NCBI GenBank assembly: GCA_963698495.1
Contig: CAVORB010000004.1
Location: 69,720-133,719 of the forward strand
DNA: 64,000 nt
DNA from: CAVORB01 sp963698495
GTDB taxonomy: Bacteria; Pseudomonadota; Gammaproteobacteria; Chromatiales; Chromatiaceae
Reading direction: 5' to 3'
Shown here: piece by piece, positions 46,505 to 55,453 of the stretch
Layout: the number at the start of each line of letters is the position of its first letter
How positions within the stretch are numbered: the stretch's first letter is position 1
The notes under the pieces: generated by a model
Database searches by the model: none
Seen by the model: the letters and a program-made list of their open reading frames with translations, nothing else
Told to the model about the DNA's origin: nothing
Program-made: the position numbers and the translations under genes

Positions 46505-48214
46505 ATGGCGACGAATCAAACCGCAGTCAAGCCGTCCGGGCTCGCATGGCGACTGGTCCGTGATCAGCTGGTCACGGAGGCGCAGGTGCAGACTGCCTAC
46601 CAGGAAGCGCTCAAGCATCGGCAGCCCTTCGTGCAGTTCCTGGTCGAAAACAAGATCCTCGACAGTCTGCGCATCGCGGTCGCCGCCGCCGACGAGTTCG
46701 GGGTCCCGCTGCTGGACCTCGACGCCGTCGACCCGCGGGAGCTTCCGGTGAACCTGGTGGACGAGAAGCTGGTGCTCAAGCACCGGGCGTTGCCGATCTT
46801 TCGACGCGGAAACCGGCTGTTCCTCGCCGTATCCGACCCGACCAACCACCAGGGCCTCGACGAGATCCGTTTCAACACCGGGCTGGCCACGGACGCCATT
46901 CTGGTAGAGGAGTCCAAGCTCAAGGCGGCCATCGAGCGCGCGATCGAGTCCCAGGATACGGGCATGTCGGACATCACGGATACCGACCTGGACAACCTCG
47001 ACATCGCGGGCGACGACGACGAGCAGAACGACAACGAGCTGAACGTCGACGAGGCGCCAATCGTCCGGTACGTCAACAAGATCCTGGTGGACGCCATCAG
47101 CGGCGGTGCCTCGGACGTCCACTTCGAGCCCTACGAGAAATATTTCCGCATTCGCTTCCGCCAGGACGGCATGCTGCGGGAAATCGCAAACCCGCCGGTC
47201 AACCTGGCCGCTCGTCTGGTCGCGCGAATCAAGGTCATGTCGCGCATGAACATCGCCGAGCGGCGGATACCCCAGGATGGGCGCATCAAGCTCAAGCTGA
47301 GCCGCAACCGTGATATCGACTTCCGCGTCAACACGCTCCCCACGCTCTACGGAGAAAAGGTCGTGTTGCGTATCCTCGACTCCGGATCGGCGCTCATGGG
47401 TGTCGAGCAGCTCGGCTTCGAGGAGGAGCAGAAGAAGGCCTTCGTGAACGCAATCGCCAAGCCTTACGGCATGATCCTGGTGACCGGCCCCACCGGATCG
47501 GGCAAGACCGTCTCCCTCTACACCGGGCTGGACATGCTCAACAAGCCGGAGGTCAACATCTCGACCGTCGAGGACCCCGTCGAGATCCAGGTCCCGGGAA
47601 TCAACCAGGTCAACATGAACCCGAAGACCGGACTCACCTTCGCCGCCGCGCTGCGGTCGTTCCTGCGCCAGGACCCGGACATCGTGATGGTAGGCGAGAT
47701 CCGCGACCTGGAGACGGCGGAGATCGCGGTGAAGGCGGCGCAGACGGGACACCTGGTATTGTCCACCCTGCATACGAACGACGCGCCGCAGACCCTGACT
47801 CGACTCGCCAACATGGGCGTCCCCCCGTTCAACATCGCCTCGTCCGTGCTCCTGATCATGGCTCAACGCCTGACCCGTCGCTTGTGTCCGCACTGCAAGA
47901 GAACGGAGCAAATCCCCCGCGAGGCGCTGCTGGAGGAGGGTTTCACCGCCGCGGACATCGACGAGGGCATCACCATCTACGGCGCCGTCGGCTGCGACCG
48001 ATGCAATCAAGGCTACCGGGGACGCATCGGCATCTACCAGGTAATGCCCGTATCCGAGGAGATGGGGCGCATGATCATGGAAGGCGGCAACGCCATCCAG
48101 CTCGCTGACCAGGCCCGGCGCGAGGGGGTCTCCGACCTGCGGCAATCCGGCCTGCGCAAGGTCAAGGCGGGCATCACGAGCCTAGAAGAAATCAACCGAG
48201 TGACGAAGGACTAG
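46505..48214 (+). CDS. pilB: type IV pilus extension ATPase PilB
   Basis: Hexameric motor for pilus polymerisation, 569 residues. N-terminal MshEN-like domain (about 1-150), Walker A GPTGSGKT at about 328-335, Asp box STVEDPVE, Walker B MVGEIRD, His box STLHTNDAP, and the tetra-Cys zinc site CPHC / CDRC characteristic of PilB rather than PilT. First gene of pilB-pilC-pilD; pilA is not adjacent. Confidence 0.97.
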   Translation: MATNQTAVKPSGLAWRLVRDQLVTEAQVQTAYQEALKHRQPFVQFLVENKILDSLRIAVAAADEFGVPLLDLDAVDPRELPVNLVDEKLVLKHRALPIFRRGNRLFLAVSDPTNHQGLDEIRFNTGLATDAILVEESKLKAAIERAIESQDTGMSDITDTDLDNLDIAGDDDEQNDNELNVDEAPIVRYVNKILVDAISGGASDVHFEPYEKYFRIRFRQDGMLREIANPPVNLAARLVARIKVMSRMNIAERRIPQDGRIKLKLSRNRDIDFRVNTLPTLYGEKVVLRILDSGSALMGVEQLGFEEEQKKAFVNAIAKPYGMILVTGPTGSGKTVSLYTGLDMLNKPEVNISTVEDPVEIQVPGINQVNMNPKTGLTFAAALRSFLRQDPDIVMVGEIRDLETAEIAVKAAQTGHLVLSTLHTNDAPQTLTRLANMGVPPFNIASSVLLIMAQRLTRRLCPHCKRTEQIPREALLEEGFTAADIDEGITIYGAVGCDRCNQGYRGRIGIYQVMPVSEEMGRMIMEGGNAIQLADQARREGVSDLRQSGLRKVKAGITSLEEINRVTKD

Positions 48215-48219
48215 CCGAT

Positions 48220-49458
48220 ATGGCACTGACCGCTGTCCAGAAGCCGAAAGCCGAAAAATCCTACCTCTTCGCCTGGGAAGGCGTGGACCGCCGGGGAACG
48301 CGCGTCAAGGGCCAGTCCCGCGCCGCGAACATCGCGTTCGTACGGGCAGATCTGCGCCGCCAGGGGGTCAACGCGACCAAGGTCCGAAAGAAGGCGCAAC
48401 CGCTCTTCGGGGGCGGCAAGAAGAAGATCACGAGCGGAGACATTGCCGTATTCAGCCGCCAGCTCGCGACCATGATGTCCGCCGGTGTCCCGCTGGTGCA
48501 GGCATTCGACATCGTCGGCCGTGGTCACGAGAATCCCGCGATGCAGGAGCTTATCCTGGCCATCAAGGCGGATGTGGAGAGCGGAACGGCCTTGACCGAA
48601 TCCCTGCGCAAGCACCCGCGCTATTTCGACGACCTCTACTGCAACCTGGTGGGCGCCGGAGAGCAGGCGGGCGTGCTCGAGACCGTCCTCGACAAGATCG
48701 CGACCTACAAGGAAAAGACCGAGTCCATAAAGGGCAAGATCAAGAAGGCCCTGTGGTATCCGGGAGCGGTGATCCTGGTGGCGATCGGCGTGACCACCAT
48801 CATCCTGCTGTTCGTCATTCCACAGTTCAAGTCCCTGTTCTCGAGCTTCGGCGCGGACCTGCCCGCCTTCACCCTGATGGTCATCGCCCTGTCGGATTTC
48901 GTGCGCGACTATTGGTGGGCGATTGCAGCGGCCCTCGGGGCAGCCGGATTCGCGATCGCAAAGCTCTGGCAGCGATCCCGGAAATTCCGCGAGCTCGTAG
49001 ACCGCATGACCCTCAAGCTCCCGGTCATCGGCCCCATCATGCACAAGGCGGCCCTCGCCCGGTTCGCTCGCACCCTCTCCACCATGTTCGCCGCCGGCGT
49101 ACCCATGGTGGAGGCGTTGGAATCGGTGGCCGGCGCCACCGGCAGCGTGGTGTATTCCGACGCCGTGATGCTGATGCGCGAAGAGGTGGCCACGGGTCAG
49201 GCCCTGCAGCTCTCGATGCGCCAGCGCAACCTGTTCCCACACATGGTGATCCAGATGACCGCCATCGGCGAGGAGTCGGGCGCCCTCGACGACATGCTGG
49301 CCAAGGTCGCGGACTTCTACGAGGAGGAGGTCGACAACGCAGTGGACAGCTTGAGCAGCCTGCTCGAGCCGCTGATCATGGTCGTCATCGGCACCCTCGT
49401 AGGTGGTCTGGTCATCGCCATGTACCTGCCCATCTTCAAGCTGGCCGCCGTCGTCTGA
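48220..49458 (+). CDS. pilC: type IV pilus platform protein PilC
   Basis: Inner-membrane platform of the pilus machine, 412 residues, with two GspF repeats. Motif pairs FSRQLATMMSAGVPLVQAFD and FARTLSTMFAAGVPMVEALE show the internal duplication, with three membrane helices (about 180-200, 220-245 and 385-408). 5 bp after pilB. Confidence 0.97.
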   Translation: MALTAVQKPKAEKSYLFAWEGVDRRGTRVKGQSRAANIAFVRADLRRQGVNATKVRKKAQPLFGGGKKKITSGDIAVFSRQLATMMSAGVPLVQAFDIVGRGHENPAMQELILAIKADVESGTALTESLRKHPRYFDDLYCNLVGAGEQAGVLETVLDKIATYKEKTESIKGKIKKALWYPGAVILVAIGVTTIILLFVIPQFKSLFSSFGADLPAFTLMVIALSDFVRDYWWAIAAALGAAGFAIAKLWQRSRKFRELVDRMTLKLPVIGPIMHKAALARFARTLSTMFAAGVPMVEALESVAGATGSVVYSDAVMLMREEVATGQALQLSMRQRNLFPHMVIQMTAIGEESGALDDMLAKVADFYEEEVDNAVDSLSSLLEPLIMVVIGTLVGGLVIAMYLPIFKLAAVV

Positions 49459-49464
49459 CATCCG

Positions 49465-50340
49465 ATGCAGTGGTTCAACCTGCTCGAGCAGCACCCCCCG
49501 TTGCTGCTCCTGGTCACCGCGCTCTTCGCGCTAGCGGTGGGCAGCTTTCTCAACGTGGTGATCCACAGACTGCCGCGCATGATCGAAGAGGACTGGCGCC
49601 GCGAGTGCGACCAAGGCGCCGAGGCAACGGACAAGCCCCCTGCGCCCAAGTCCGTGACGCTGTCCCGACCCGCTTCCCACTGCCCAAGCTGCGGCCATCG
49701 TCTGCGGCCGCTGGAAAACATCCCCCTGCTGAGCTACCTGTTTCTGCGCGGGCGCTGCTCCGCCTGCCAGGCCCCGATCAGCCTGCGTTATCCGCTGGTC
49801 GAGGCGGCCACCGCCGTGCTCTCGGTGCTCGTGGTCTGGCGTTTCGGCTTCACCTGGGAGAGTCTGGCCGCGCTGGTGCTCACCTGGGGCCTGGTGGCGC
49901 TGGCGGTCATCGACTTCGATACCCAGCTTCTGCCCGATGCCATCACGCTGCCCCTGCTTTGGCTAGGGCTGCTGCTGAGCCTGCAGGGATGGTTCACTGA
50001 AAGCCATTCCGCCATCCTCGGCGCCGCGCTGGGCTACCTCAGCCTGTGGGGCATCTTTCAGCTGTTTCGCCTGTTGACCGGCAAGGAGGGCATGGGCTTC
50101 GGCGACTTCAAGCTGTTTGCCCTGTTCGGGGCCTGGCTCGGCTGGCAGCACCTGCCGCAGATCATCCTGTTGTCCGCGGTCACCGGCGCCGTCGTCGGCA
50201 CCCTGCTGATCGTGACTCGCGGACACGACCGTCAAATACCCATCCCCTTCGGCCCTTATCTGGCGGCAGCGGGCTGGCTCAGCCTGATGTGGGGCGACGC
50301 GATCAACCGGACCTATCTTCAGTTCTCGGGGCTCGCATGA
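49465..50340 (+). CDS. pilD: prepilin peptidase / N-methyltransferase
   Basis: Processes and methylates prepilins; 291 residues, about eight helices. Zinc-type Cys pairs C73-x2-C76 and C98-x2-C101, and the two aspartyl-protease residues in VIDFDTQLLPD (Asp150/152) and GFGDFK (Asp214). 6 bp after pilC. Confidence 0.96.
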   Translation: MQWFNLLEQHPPLLLLVTALFALAVGSFLNVVIHRLPRMIEEDWRRECDQGAEATDKPPAPKSVTLSRPASHCPSCGHRLRPLENIPLLSYLFLRGRCSACQAPISLRYPLVEAATAVLSVLVVWRFGFTWESLAALVLTWGLVALAVIDFDTQLLPDAITLPLLWLGLLLSLQGWFTESHSAILGAALGYLSLWGIFQLFRLLTGKEGMGFGDFKLFALFGAWLGWQHLPQIILLSAVTGAVVGTLLIVTRGHDRQIPIPFGPYLAAAGWLSLMWGDAINRTYLQFSGLA

Positions 50341-50383
50341 TGCCCGTCGCGCGTTCCAGCGGCGACAAACGGATCCTTCGAGG

Positions 50384-50989
50384 ATGCTGGTCGTCGGGCT
50401 GACCGGCGGCATCGGCAGCGGAAAGTCCACCGTTTCGGACCGGCTTGCCGCCACCGGTGTCCCCGTCATCGATGCCGACGTCATCTCGCGGGAGCTGACC
50501 GCACCCGGTGGGGCCGCGCTGGATGCCATCTTCCAGGCCTTCGGAGACCCGGTGCGGCGTCCAGACGGCACCCTCGACCGCGCCGCGCTGCGGCAGATCG
50601 TTTTCCGTGACCCGCGGGCACGTGAGCGCCTCGAGGCCATCCTGCACCCGCTCATCCGCTCGCGCATGCGTGAATGGCTCGCCACCGTCGAGGCGCCCTA
50701 TGCAGTCCTGGTGATCCCGCTCCTGTTCGAGGCGGGTCAGACGGATCTCGTGGACCGGATTCTTGTAGTGGACCTGCCAGAGGCCGAGCAGCTGCGGCGC
50801 GTGCACGCCCGCACCGGCATGGACCACGCCGAGATCCGGCGCATCCTCGCCAGCCAGAGCGACCGCTCGTCGCGACTAGAACGGGCGGACGACGTCATCG
50901 ACAACAGCGGCAATCTCGCGGCGCTGCATGCCCAGGTGGACCGGCTTCACGGCCGTTACCTGCAATTGGCCACCGCCCGGGACCGCTGA
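50384..50989 (+). CDS. coaE: dephospho-CoA kinase
   Basis: Last step of CoA synthesis. 201 residues, P-loop GGIGSGKST at 8-16, VIDADVISREL for dephospho-CoA binding, and LLFEAGQTDLVD. Conserved pilD-coaE neighbourhood; 43 bp downstream of pilD. Confidence 0.96.
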   Translation: MLVVGLTGGIGSGKSTVSDRLAATGVPVIDADVISRELTAPGGAALDAIFQAFGDPVRRPDGTLDRAALRQIVFRDPRARERLEAILHPLIRSRMREWLATVEAPYAVLVIPLLFEAGQTDLVDRILVVDLPEAEQLRRVHARTGMDHAEIRRILASQSDRSSRLERADDVIDNSGNLAALHAQVDRLHGRYLQLATARDR

Positions 50990-51039
50990 TCCAGTAAGGA
51001 GCCCAGGGCGGGCGACCGCCACGGGAAGGGGATCTTGAC

Positions 51040-52323
51040 ATGACCACCGTCCGAGCCGAGTGGCTGCGCCTCGTCCTGCTCGGCATGCTGAGCGGCATCT
51101 TGGCGAGCGGCGTCGTGCTCGCTTTTCACGCGGTAATCGAGCTTGGTCAATCCTTGCTGTTGCCGCCGGGGCGCAGCGGCAACTACGAAGGACTCGATCC
51201 CTGGCTGCGCATCCTGCTCCCGGTTTCCGGCGGCCTGTTGCTGGGGCTCGCCTTCGACCTGATCCCTCCGCAGCGCCGCCAGGTCGGGGTCGTTCATGTG
51301 CTGCGGCGCCTGCACACACCAGGCGAGGAACGGTTACCAGCGGCGAATCTCTTCACCCAGTTCCTGGGAGCGGTGGCCGCCATCGTCAGCGGGCATTCGG
51401 TGGACAAGGAAGGGCCGTCCGTACACATCGGCGCCGCCAGCGCCAACCTCATCGGCCAGCGCATGCGTGTCTCGGCCGAGGAGGACTACACCTTAGCCGC
51501 GTGCGGCTGCGCGGCTGCCATTGCCGCGGCCTTCAACACCCCGCTCGCGGGAATCATCTTCGTCGTCGAGGTGCTGAAGGTGCGCTACGAGGTGAGCCGT
51601 TTCCTGCCGGTCATCGTAGCCTCGGTGGTGGGTGCCGTCGTGACACGGACCTTTTCCGGCGATGCCCCGACTTTCATCGTCTCCCCACTGGAGCTGAACA
51701 CGGGATGGGAGTTTCCCAATCTGATCATTCTCGGGCTGGTCATCGGCCTGCTGGCCATTGCCTTCATTAGTCTGTGCGAAAGCGTCGCGGCGCGCACCCG
51801 CGCCTGGCGCTGCAGCGTAAGCTTCACGCTCGCAGGCCTGGTGGTGGGAACCCTCGCCCTGTGGACGCCCGAGATCATGGGCACCAGCTACGACACGCTG
51901 GACGAATTTCTGGCAGGCAAGGAAGACCTCGCCCTGGTGCTCGCGCTCGTGGTCACGAAGCTACTGGCGACTGGAACGGCTATCGGTCTGCGGGTTCCCG
52001 GCGGACTGATCGGCCCTACCCTGTTCATCGGCGGCGCCGCCGGATCCGCGTTGGGCATCCTGTTCGCGGCCCTCGAACCCATCGACGCCGCGTCGTCGGG
52101 CTTCTATGCGACGGTGGGCATGGTCGCCATGATGGGGGCCACCCTTCGAGCCCCACTGGCGGCCTTGACCGCGCTGCTGGAGCTCACGGCGAACCCCAAC
52201 ATCATCCTCCCAGGGATGCTCGCGGTCGCCACGGCCGAGCTGACCAATCGCTTGGCCCTCGGCAAGGATTCGGTGTTCGAAATCCTGCTCAAAGTCCAAC
52301 GTTCGTCACAAGTCGATGATTAA
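51040..52323 (+). CDS. CLC-family chloride channel/antiporter
   Basis: 427 residues with the CLC core. The gating-glutamate motif is SVDKEGPSVHIGA (Lys replaces the usual Arg of GREGP). FNTPLAGIIFVVEVLK shows that the internal proton glutamate of the E. coli antiporter (the second Glu of IIEEMR) is Val here, as in many channel-type members. No C-terminal CBS domains. Transported ion and mechanism cannot be settled by eye. Confidence 0.9.
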   Translation: MTTVRAEWLRLVLLGMLSGILASGVVLAFHAVIELGQSLLLPPGRSGNYEGLDPWLRILLPVSGGLLLGLAFDLIPPQRRQVGVVHVLRRLHTPGEERLPAANLFTQFLGAVAAIVSGHSVDKEGPSVHIGAASANLIGQRMRVSAEEDYTLAACGCAAAIAAAFNTPLAGIIFVVEVLKVRYEVSRFLPVIVASVVGAVVTRTFSGDAPTFIVSPLELNTGWEFPNLIILGLVIGLLAIAFISLCESVAARTRAWRCSVSFTLAGLVVGTLALWTPEIMGTSYDTLDEFLAGKEDLALVLALVVTKLLATGTAIGLRVPGGLIGPTLFIGGAAGSALGILFAALEPIDAASSGFYATVGMVAMMGATLRAPLAALTALLELTANPNIILPGMLAVATAELTNRLALGKDSVFEILLKVQRSSQVDD

Positions 52324-52423
52324 GCGCGGCACGATGCCTTGTCTGCCTACCGCCGACCCGGTTAGTCTTGGGTCGCACGGTATTCCTTGCCGCGCGTTTC
52401 ATTGCTGAAAAATAAGGAGATTA

Positions 52424-52678
52424 ATGACTATGAAAACTAGAAAAGGCCCAGCCATTCTCGGGGCGCTGGCAACGGCGCTGGCCTTGATGCTGGGGGCGGC
52501 GTCCGCCCAAGCGGAATCCGCCTGCAAGGGGCTCGTGAAGGGTAAATGCGAGAACAGCGCGAGTTGCACCTGGGTGGACAGCTTCACCCGTAAGGACGGT
52601 GTCAAGGTCGCGGCCTACTGCCGGGCGAAACCGAGCTCATCCGGCAAGAAAGCGTCGTCGACAGACAAGAAGAGTTAG
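52424..52678 (+). CDS. small secreted cysteine-containing protein
   Basis: 84 residues: signal peptide MKTRKGPAILGALATALALM to AQA, then a mature chain of about 50 residues with four Cys (SACKGLVKGKCENSASCTWV and AYCRAK), likely two disulfides, and a Ser/Lys-rich tail. AAGGAG precedes two ATGs (52424 and 52430). Function unknown. Confidence 0.75.
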   Translation: MTMKTRKGPAILGALATALALMLGAASAQAESACKGLVKGKCENSASCTWVDSFTRKDGVKVAAYCRAKPSSSGKKASSTDKKS

Positions 52679-52694
52679 TTTTCTTACCTAACGA

Positions 52695-52728
52695 GGCCGG
52701 GGGCTCCGGTTCACGGCGGCCCCCGGCC
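52695..52728. terminator. hairpin between convergent genes
   Basis: Perfect 10-bp arms GGCCGGGGGC / GCCCCCGGCC with a 14-base loop, between the small secreted-protein gene and pckG, which converge here. No T run, so the hairpin may act with other factors. Confidence 0.5.
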
Positions 52729-52778
52729 GAACGCTCTCCGCGGTCAGTGTGCGACGGCGAAAGACCGCCTGCGTAACA

Positions 52779-54644
52779 TCAGTAAGGCTCGGTCGCCGCG
52801 GACAAGTCCCAGGTATCGGGCGAGTGATACAGGCGTGCGAGCTGCAGCTCGCGCTCGATCTCCATCTCCCGCGGCAGGTGGTCGCCGAAGCGCGTCAGCA
52901 GCTCCTCCTGATCGTTGGTTTCCCGCCGCGCCTGTTCCCGATCGATATTCATGATCGCGAAGAAGTCCTCTTTCGGGAAATCGAGGCCGGTCCAGTTCAA
53001 TCCCTCGAAGGGCGGCACCCAACCCAAGGGGCTCTCGATGGCGGCGCCCGCGCCGTTACAGCGATCAACGATCCAATGCAGCACGCGCATGTTCTCGCCG
53101 AACCCCGGCCAGATGAACCTGCCGTGCTCGTCCTTGCGGAACCAGTTGACGCGGAAGATGCGCGGCGGCGTGGCAACGTTCTGGCGCCCGATGCGCAGCC
53201 AGTGCCGCCAGTAATCGGCCATGTTGTAGCCACAGAAAGGCAGCATGGCCATCGGGTCGCGCCTCACTGCCGCTTGGCCGATGGCCGCCGCGGTCGCCTC
53301 CGAGCCCATGGTGGCGGCCATATAGACCCCATGCTCCCAATTGTAGCTCTGGAACACGAGCGGGAAATGCTTGCTCACCCGACCCCCGAACAGGAAAGCG
53401 CTGATGGGTACGCCCTCTGGATTCTCCCACTCCGGGTCGATGGACGGGCATTGGGAGGCCGGCGCGGTAAACCTGGCGTTCGGATGAGCCGCGGGCCTGC
53501 CGCAACCCGGCGTCCAGTCGTTCCCCTTCCAGTCGATCAGGTGCTCGGGGGGCTCCTTGGTCATGCCTTCCCACCAAACGTCCCCATCATCGGTCAAGGC
53601 ACAGTTGGTGAAGATGCTGTTGGCCCGCACCGAGGCCAGGGCGTTGGGGTTGGACTCCTCGCTGGTGCCTGGTGCAACGCCGAAGTAGCCGTATTCCGGG
53701 TTGATTGCGTAGAACTTACCGTCGCGCGGATTGGGTTTGATCCAGGCGATGTCGTCGCCAACAGTGGTGACCTTCCAACCCTCGAACCCCTTGGGCGGGA
53801 TCAGCATGGCGAAGTTGGTCTTACCGCAGGCACTGGGGAAGGCGCCGCCCACATAGGTCTTCTTTCCCTCCGGCGACTCGACGCCGAGGATCAGCATGTG
53901 CTCGGCAAGCCAGCCGTCATCCCGCGCCATGACCGAGGCAATCCGCAGCGCGAGGCACTTCTTTCCGAGCAGGGCATTGCCCCCGTAGCCGCTGCCGTAG
54001 GACCAGATCTCCCGGGTCTCCGGGAAGTGGGAGATGTACTTGTCCTCGATGCTCGGCGCGCACGGCCAGGGAACGTCCTCCTCACCCAACTGCAGCGGCG
54101 CCCCGACCGAATGCATGCAAGGGACGAACTCGCCGTCCGCCCCCAGGGCGTCGAGTGCGCCCTGACCCATCCGCGTCATGATGCGCTGGTTGACGACGAC
54201 ATAGGGCGAGTCCGTGATTTCGATCCCGATGTGGGAAATCGGCGAGCCCAGCGGTCCCATGCTGAAGGGGATGACGTACATCGTCCGCCCCCGCATGCAG
54301 CCATCGAACAGGCCCCTGAGGATGCCCCGCATCTCCGCCGGGTCCATCCAGTTGTTGGTGGGGCCAACGTCCTCTTTGCGCGTCGAGCAGATGAAGGTGC
54401 GTTCCTCCACCCGCGCCACGTCGCTCGGATGAGAGCGGGCGAGGAAGCTGTTGGGCCGTTTGTCCGGGTTCAGGCGCACAAAGGTGCCGCTGGCGACCAT
54501 CTCATCGCACAATCGGTCGTGTTCGGATTGCGACCCGTCGCACCAGTAGATGCGCTCCGGATTGCATAGGAGCGCCATTTCATCGACCCATGCCAATAGT
54601 TTCCGATGGTTCGTGCGCGAGGCACCATCGTGGGTAACGGTCAT
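52779..54644 (-). CDS. pckG: phosphoenolpyruvate carboxykinase (GTP)
   Basis: Gluconeogenic conversion of oxaloacetate to PEP using GTP. 621 residues, the GTP-class length and layout. Kinase P-loop with the reactive Cys: SACGKTN at 271-277; GTP-class markers include GSGYGGNALLGKK and FPLVFQSYNWEHGVYM. This is the GTP form, not the ATP form of E. coli. With malate synthase and Acs it fits growth or carbon recovery from C2 compounds. Confidence 0.97.
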   Translation of the reverse strand: MTVTHDGASRTNHRKLLAWVDEMALLCNPERIYWCDGSQSEHDRLCDEMVASGTFVRLNPDKRPNSFLARSHPSDVARVEERTFICSTRKEDVGPTNNWMDPAEMRGILRGLFDGCMRGRTMYVIPFSMGPLGSPISHIGIEITDSPYVVVNQRIMTRMGQGALDALGADGEFVPCMHSVGAPLQLGEEDVPWPCAPSIEDKYISHFPETREIWSYGSGYGGNALLGKKCLALRIASVMARDDGWLAEHMLILGVESPEGKKTYVGGAFPSACGKTNFAMLIPPKGFEGWKVTTVGDDIAWIKPNPRDGKFYAINPEYGYFGVAPGTSEESNPNALASVRANSIFTNCALTDDGDVWWEGMTKEPPEHLIDWKGNDWTPGCGRPAAHPNARFTAPASQCPSIDPEWENPEGVPISAFLFGGRVSKHFPLVFQSYNWEHGVYMAATMGSEATAAAIGQAAVRRDPMAMLPFCGYNMADYWRHWLRIGRQNVATPPRIFRVNWFRKDEHGRFIWPGFGENMRVLHWIVDRCNGAGAAIESPLGWVPPFEGLNWTGLDFPKEDFFAIMNIDREQARRETNDQEELLTRFGDHLPREMEIERELQLARLYHSPDTWDLSAATEPY

Positions 54645-55004
54645 GTGGGGATTCTCCTGGTGTTCAGTGGGCTTCGTGGGAGAACGACTTGTTCGTCGCT
54701 TGCCGCGAGACGACGCGTCGTCCCGGCGGTACGCAAGCCGAATGCCTTCAGCAAACCACGGGCCAGTTCACAAAAGTCGCTCATGTTGCAGAAATCGGGC
54801 ATCCGGGGAAAGTCTTTTTGGGCCGATCGCACCAAAATCGGGCTTGATCGTCGTTGCCGCCCGAGTCTGGTGCGCGTTGCGGAACCCTGGCCGGCTCCCT
54901 TCTATTTGAGATTCAGACGCCGCTCAGGTTTCATCGCACCGCCTCCCTGACAGCGGACGAGGCGCCACCTTGGCCGCATCAGGGCGCGGGCCGGGTTGCC
55001 CCGA
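54645..55004. other. intergenic region upstream of pckG
   Basis: 360 bp between the pckG start and the 3' end of the sulfur-globule-like gene. No convincing ORF or RNA gene; should contain the pckG promoter. Nothing else identified. Confidence 0.5.
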
Positions 55005-55325
55005 TCACTTCGCCTCGGCCGGGACCGGGGCCAGCGGAGCCACGGGGGCCACATGGGGATATGCGGCATACGGGTAGCCGTATCCCCAAGGCGCGCCCCA
55101 GTAGGGAGCATATCCAAAGTAATCGTTCCAGCGATTCCAGCCGCGCCCCCAACCCCGGCCTCCGGCGCCCATGCTCATGTGGAAATCAAAACTGGCATCG
55201 CCGAAGAAATCGTTCCACCAGTCGTTCCATCCCGAGCCCCAGCCCGGTCCGCCCCACCAGGCGTTGGCGGCGGTGGATGAGGCGACAAGCACGGCAACGA
55301 ATGCGGAGGTTGCGAGTCTTTTCAT
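55005..55325 (-). CDS. sulfur-globule-protein-like secreted protein
   Basis: 106 residues. Signal peptide (MKRLATSAFVAVLVASSTAANA) then a low-complexity chain rich in Gly, Trp, Tyr, Asn and Asp: WWGGPGWGSGWNDWW, a middle segment FDFHMSMGAGGRGWGRGWN, and a Tyr/Pro/Ala-rich end. The F-x-M-x-M-x-A-x-GRGWGRG-type segment is the hallmark of the Sgp envelope proteins around periplasmic sulfur globules of purple sulfur bacteria. Assignment by composition and motif, so moderate confidence. Together with the DsrC-like protein it points to sulfur oxidation through stored sulfur. Confidence 0.75.
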   Translation of the reverse strand: MKRLATSAFVAVLVASSTAANAWWGGPGWGSGWNDWWNDFFGDASFDFHMSMGAGGRGWGRGWNRWNDYFGYAPYWGAPWGYGYPYAAYPHVAPVAPLAPVPAEAK

Positions 55326-55396
55326 GGATGTGGTCCCCTATGCTCGTAATCCAGAAAGCGCTGCAGTCGAGCGGAGCGCGCTTTTCAGCGCCGAAT

Positions 55397-55416
55397 ATAT
55401 AAGGTTTCACTTATAT
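55397..55416. promoter_or_regulatory. inverted repeat ATATAAG-N6-CTTATAT between sgp-like gene and pyrC
   Basis: Seven-base perfect arms in an AT-rich island of GC-rich DNA, centred between two divergent genes. Could be an operator or overlapping -10 regions for both promoters. Confidence 0.35.
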
Positions 55417-55453
55417 CTTGAAATTCCTTCCCGTTATGGACGAGAGCGACCCG

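Noticed and set aside
46475..48145. Long minus-strand frame opposite pilB
   Set aside because: Antisense shadow; pilB on the other strand has all family motifs.
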